Below the pieces are notes generated by a model that was not told the origin of the DNA, did not search any database, and saw only the letters and a program-made list of their open reading frames with translations. DNA of 64,000 nucleotides from the NCBI RefSeq assembly GCF_004168255.1, contig NZ_SEWG01000002.1:434001-498000 (forward strand). Reading direction: 5' to 3'. The first letter of the stretch is position 1. Each line of letters opens with the position of its first letter. This stretch comes from Mucilaginibacter terrigena (GTDB taxonomy: Bacteria > Bacteroidota > Bacteroidia > Sphingobacteriales > Sphingobacteriaceae). This document shows positions 63,290 to 64,000 of this stretch, piece after piece. The position numbers and the translations under genes are program-made.

Positions 63290-63703
63290 TTAGTGATGTG
63301 ATTTCTCCAATACGATTGGCTCCATGCCGTTTTTAACGCGGAAATCGTTGATGGCTGCTTTTATAGCATCTTCTGCTAAAACCGAGCAATGGATCTTCAC
63401 CGGCGGAAGGGCAAGCTCTTCTACGATATCCATGTTGTCTATCTTCATGGCATCGTCAACGCTTTTTCCTTTAAGCCACTCGGTAGCTAAAGATGAAGAA
63501 GCGATTGCCGAACCGCAACCAAAGGTTTTAAATTTAGCATCGGTGATGATGTTGTTATCATCAACCTGGATCTGCAGGCGCATAACGTCGCCGCACTCTG
63601 GCGCGCCAACAAGGCCGGTACCAACCTTGTGGCTGCTTTTATCTAACGTACCCACATTGCGGGGGTTAGTATAATGGTCAATTACTTTATCTGAATAAGC
63701 CAT
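63290..63703 (-). CDS. iscU: iron-sulfur cluster scaffold protein IscU
   Basis: IscU of 137 residues, the scaffold on which IscS and iron build new clusters. MAYSDKVIDHYTNPRNVGTLDK, the ligand Cys in GAPECGDVMRL, CGSAIASSSLATEWLKGK and the last ligand in KIHCSVLAEDAIKAAI are conserved, including the LPPVK chaperone-recognition motif (ALPPVKIHC). It follows iscS with a palindromic repeat between. Confidence 0.96.
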   Translation of the reverse strand: MAYSDKVIDHYTNPRNVGTLDKSSHKVGTGLVGAPECGDVMRLQIQVDDNNIITDAKFKTFGCGSAIASSSLATEWLKGKSVDDAMKIDNMDIVEELALPPVKIHCSVLAEDAIKAAINDFRVKNGMEPIVLEKSHH

Positions 63704-63716
63704 AGCTTTGTTTATT

Positions 63717-63811
63717 TAGCCCCCTAACCCCCTGAAGGGGGAATAGAAGTTTGTTTATTTTTAATTTCTTAATCAATTATTCCAGCTCCCCCTTCAGGGG
63801 GCCGGGGGCAA
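63717..63811. repeat. paired G-rich palindromes between iscS and iscU
   Basis: AGCCCCCTAACCCCCTGAAG at about 63719-63738 followed by GGGGGAA, and AGCTCCCCCTTCAGGGGGCC at about 63784-63803 followed by GGGGGC, are oppositely oriented copies of the element seen at 29834-29943. They lie inside the isc operon. Confidence 0.8.
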
Positions 63812-64000
63812 TTAGTGTTCCGCCCACTCAATCGAGTCGAGGTCGATGCCTTCTTTAAACATTTCCCAAAGCGGCGACATGTTGCGCAGGTTGGTAACCG
63901 CTGTTTTCGTTACTTCTACAGCGTAATCAACCTCTTCTTCGGTAGTAAAACGGCCAAGGCCAAAACGGATAGACGAGTGTGCAAGGTCATCAGATAATCC
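63812..64000 (-). CDS. iscS: cysteine desulfurase IscS, 3' end only
   Basis: Only the last 62 codons are in the window; the gene continues past position 64000. The translation reads [20 protein letters not shown], then [10 protein letters not shown] and the ending [12 protein letters not shown], which is the typical IscS C-terminus with the scaffold-docking tail. IscS supplies sulfur from cysteine. It is the upstream gene of iscU and iscA. Confidence 0.95.
   Translation of the reverse strand, partial: GLSDDLAHSSIRFGLGRFTTEEEVDYAVEVTKTAVTNLRNMSPLWEMFKEGIDLDSIEWAEH

Overview
The window is chromosomal DNA from a member of the Bacteroidota, most likely family Sphingobacteriaceae (Mucilaginibacter or Pedobacter type). 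Supporting signs are promoters of the TTTG/TAnnTTTG type, a type IX secretion substrate with a gliding-motility C-terminal domain next to a PorP/SprF protein, a GH97 glycosidase, FucP-type transport, a DUF5723 outer-membrane protein, an AraR/NrtR-type Nudix regulator and G-rich intergenic palindromes typical of this group. Gene density is high. No rRNA, tRNA, CRISPR array, prophage or complete insertion sequence was recognised.

Layout. 20-5087: three soluble sensor histidine kinases in a row, the first two being tandem duplicates. 5062-8703: alpha/beta-hydrolase lipoprotein, AlkB-type repair protein, DUF4920 protein, KDPG/KHG-type aldolase and a VF530-family protein. 9242-10561: a DEAD-box-like protein whose helicase motifs are eroded. 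10709-19890: a seven-gene sugar operon (GH97, GH172, UxaA-type dehydratase, FAH-family enzyme, DUF6786-like lipoprotein, FucP-like permease, SDR dehydrogenase). It reads as oxidative, non-phosphorylative use of an L-fucose/L-galactose/D-arabinose type sugar released by exported glycosidases. 20442-24379: ybbA-ybbP-tesA as one operon. 24529-25233: Nudix-like regulator. 25316-29835: secreted PKD/CHU_C protein plus PorP/SprF. 29947-41272: mostly housekeeping (rpoN, mscL, rpmH, rnpA, yidD, tsaB, priA) with envelope proteins between. 41872-46220: five consecutive genes for exported proteins of no known function, the best candidate here for an undescribed system. 46505-52852: pcm, ester cyclase, smpB, mntR-mntH (with a Usp fusion), an Lrp/AsnC regulator, ung and a small membrane protein. 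53522-62745: lysS, HAD phosphatase, CAT-like acetyltransferase, Kelch lipoprotein, CPBP protease, acyl-CoA synthetase, acyltransferase 3 and a flavin reductase. 62863-64000: iscA, iscU and the 3' end of iscS on the minus strand.

Main observations. yidD carries one extra G in a nine-G run, which destroys its conserved C-terminus. The sugar-operon SDR has Asn where the catalytic Lys of YxxxK is expected. The helicase-like protein lacks the DEAD, SAT and arginine-finger motifs. A 9-2-9 palindrome in front of mntR is a clear operator candidate, and a smaller palindrome sits in front of the Nudix regulator. Many intergenic spaces hold 7-8 bp tandem arrays or nested palindromes. All assignments come from reading the sequence and remembered family knowledge; no database search was run.
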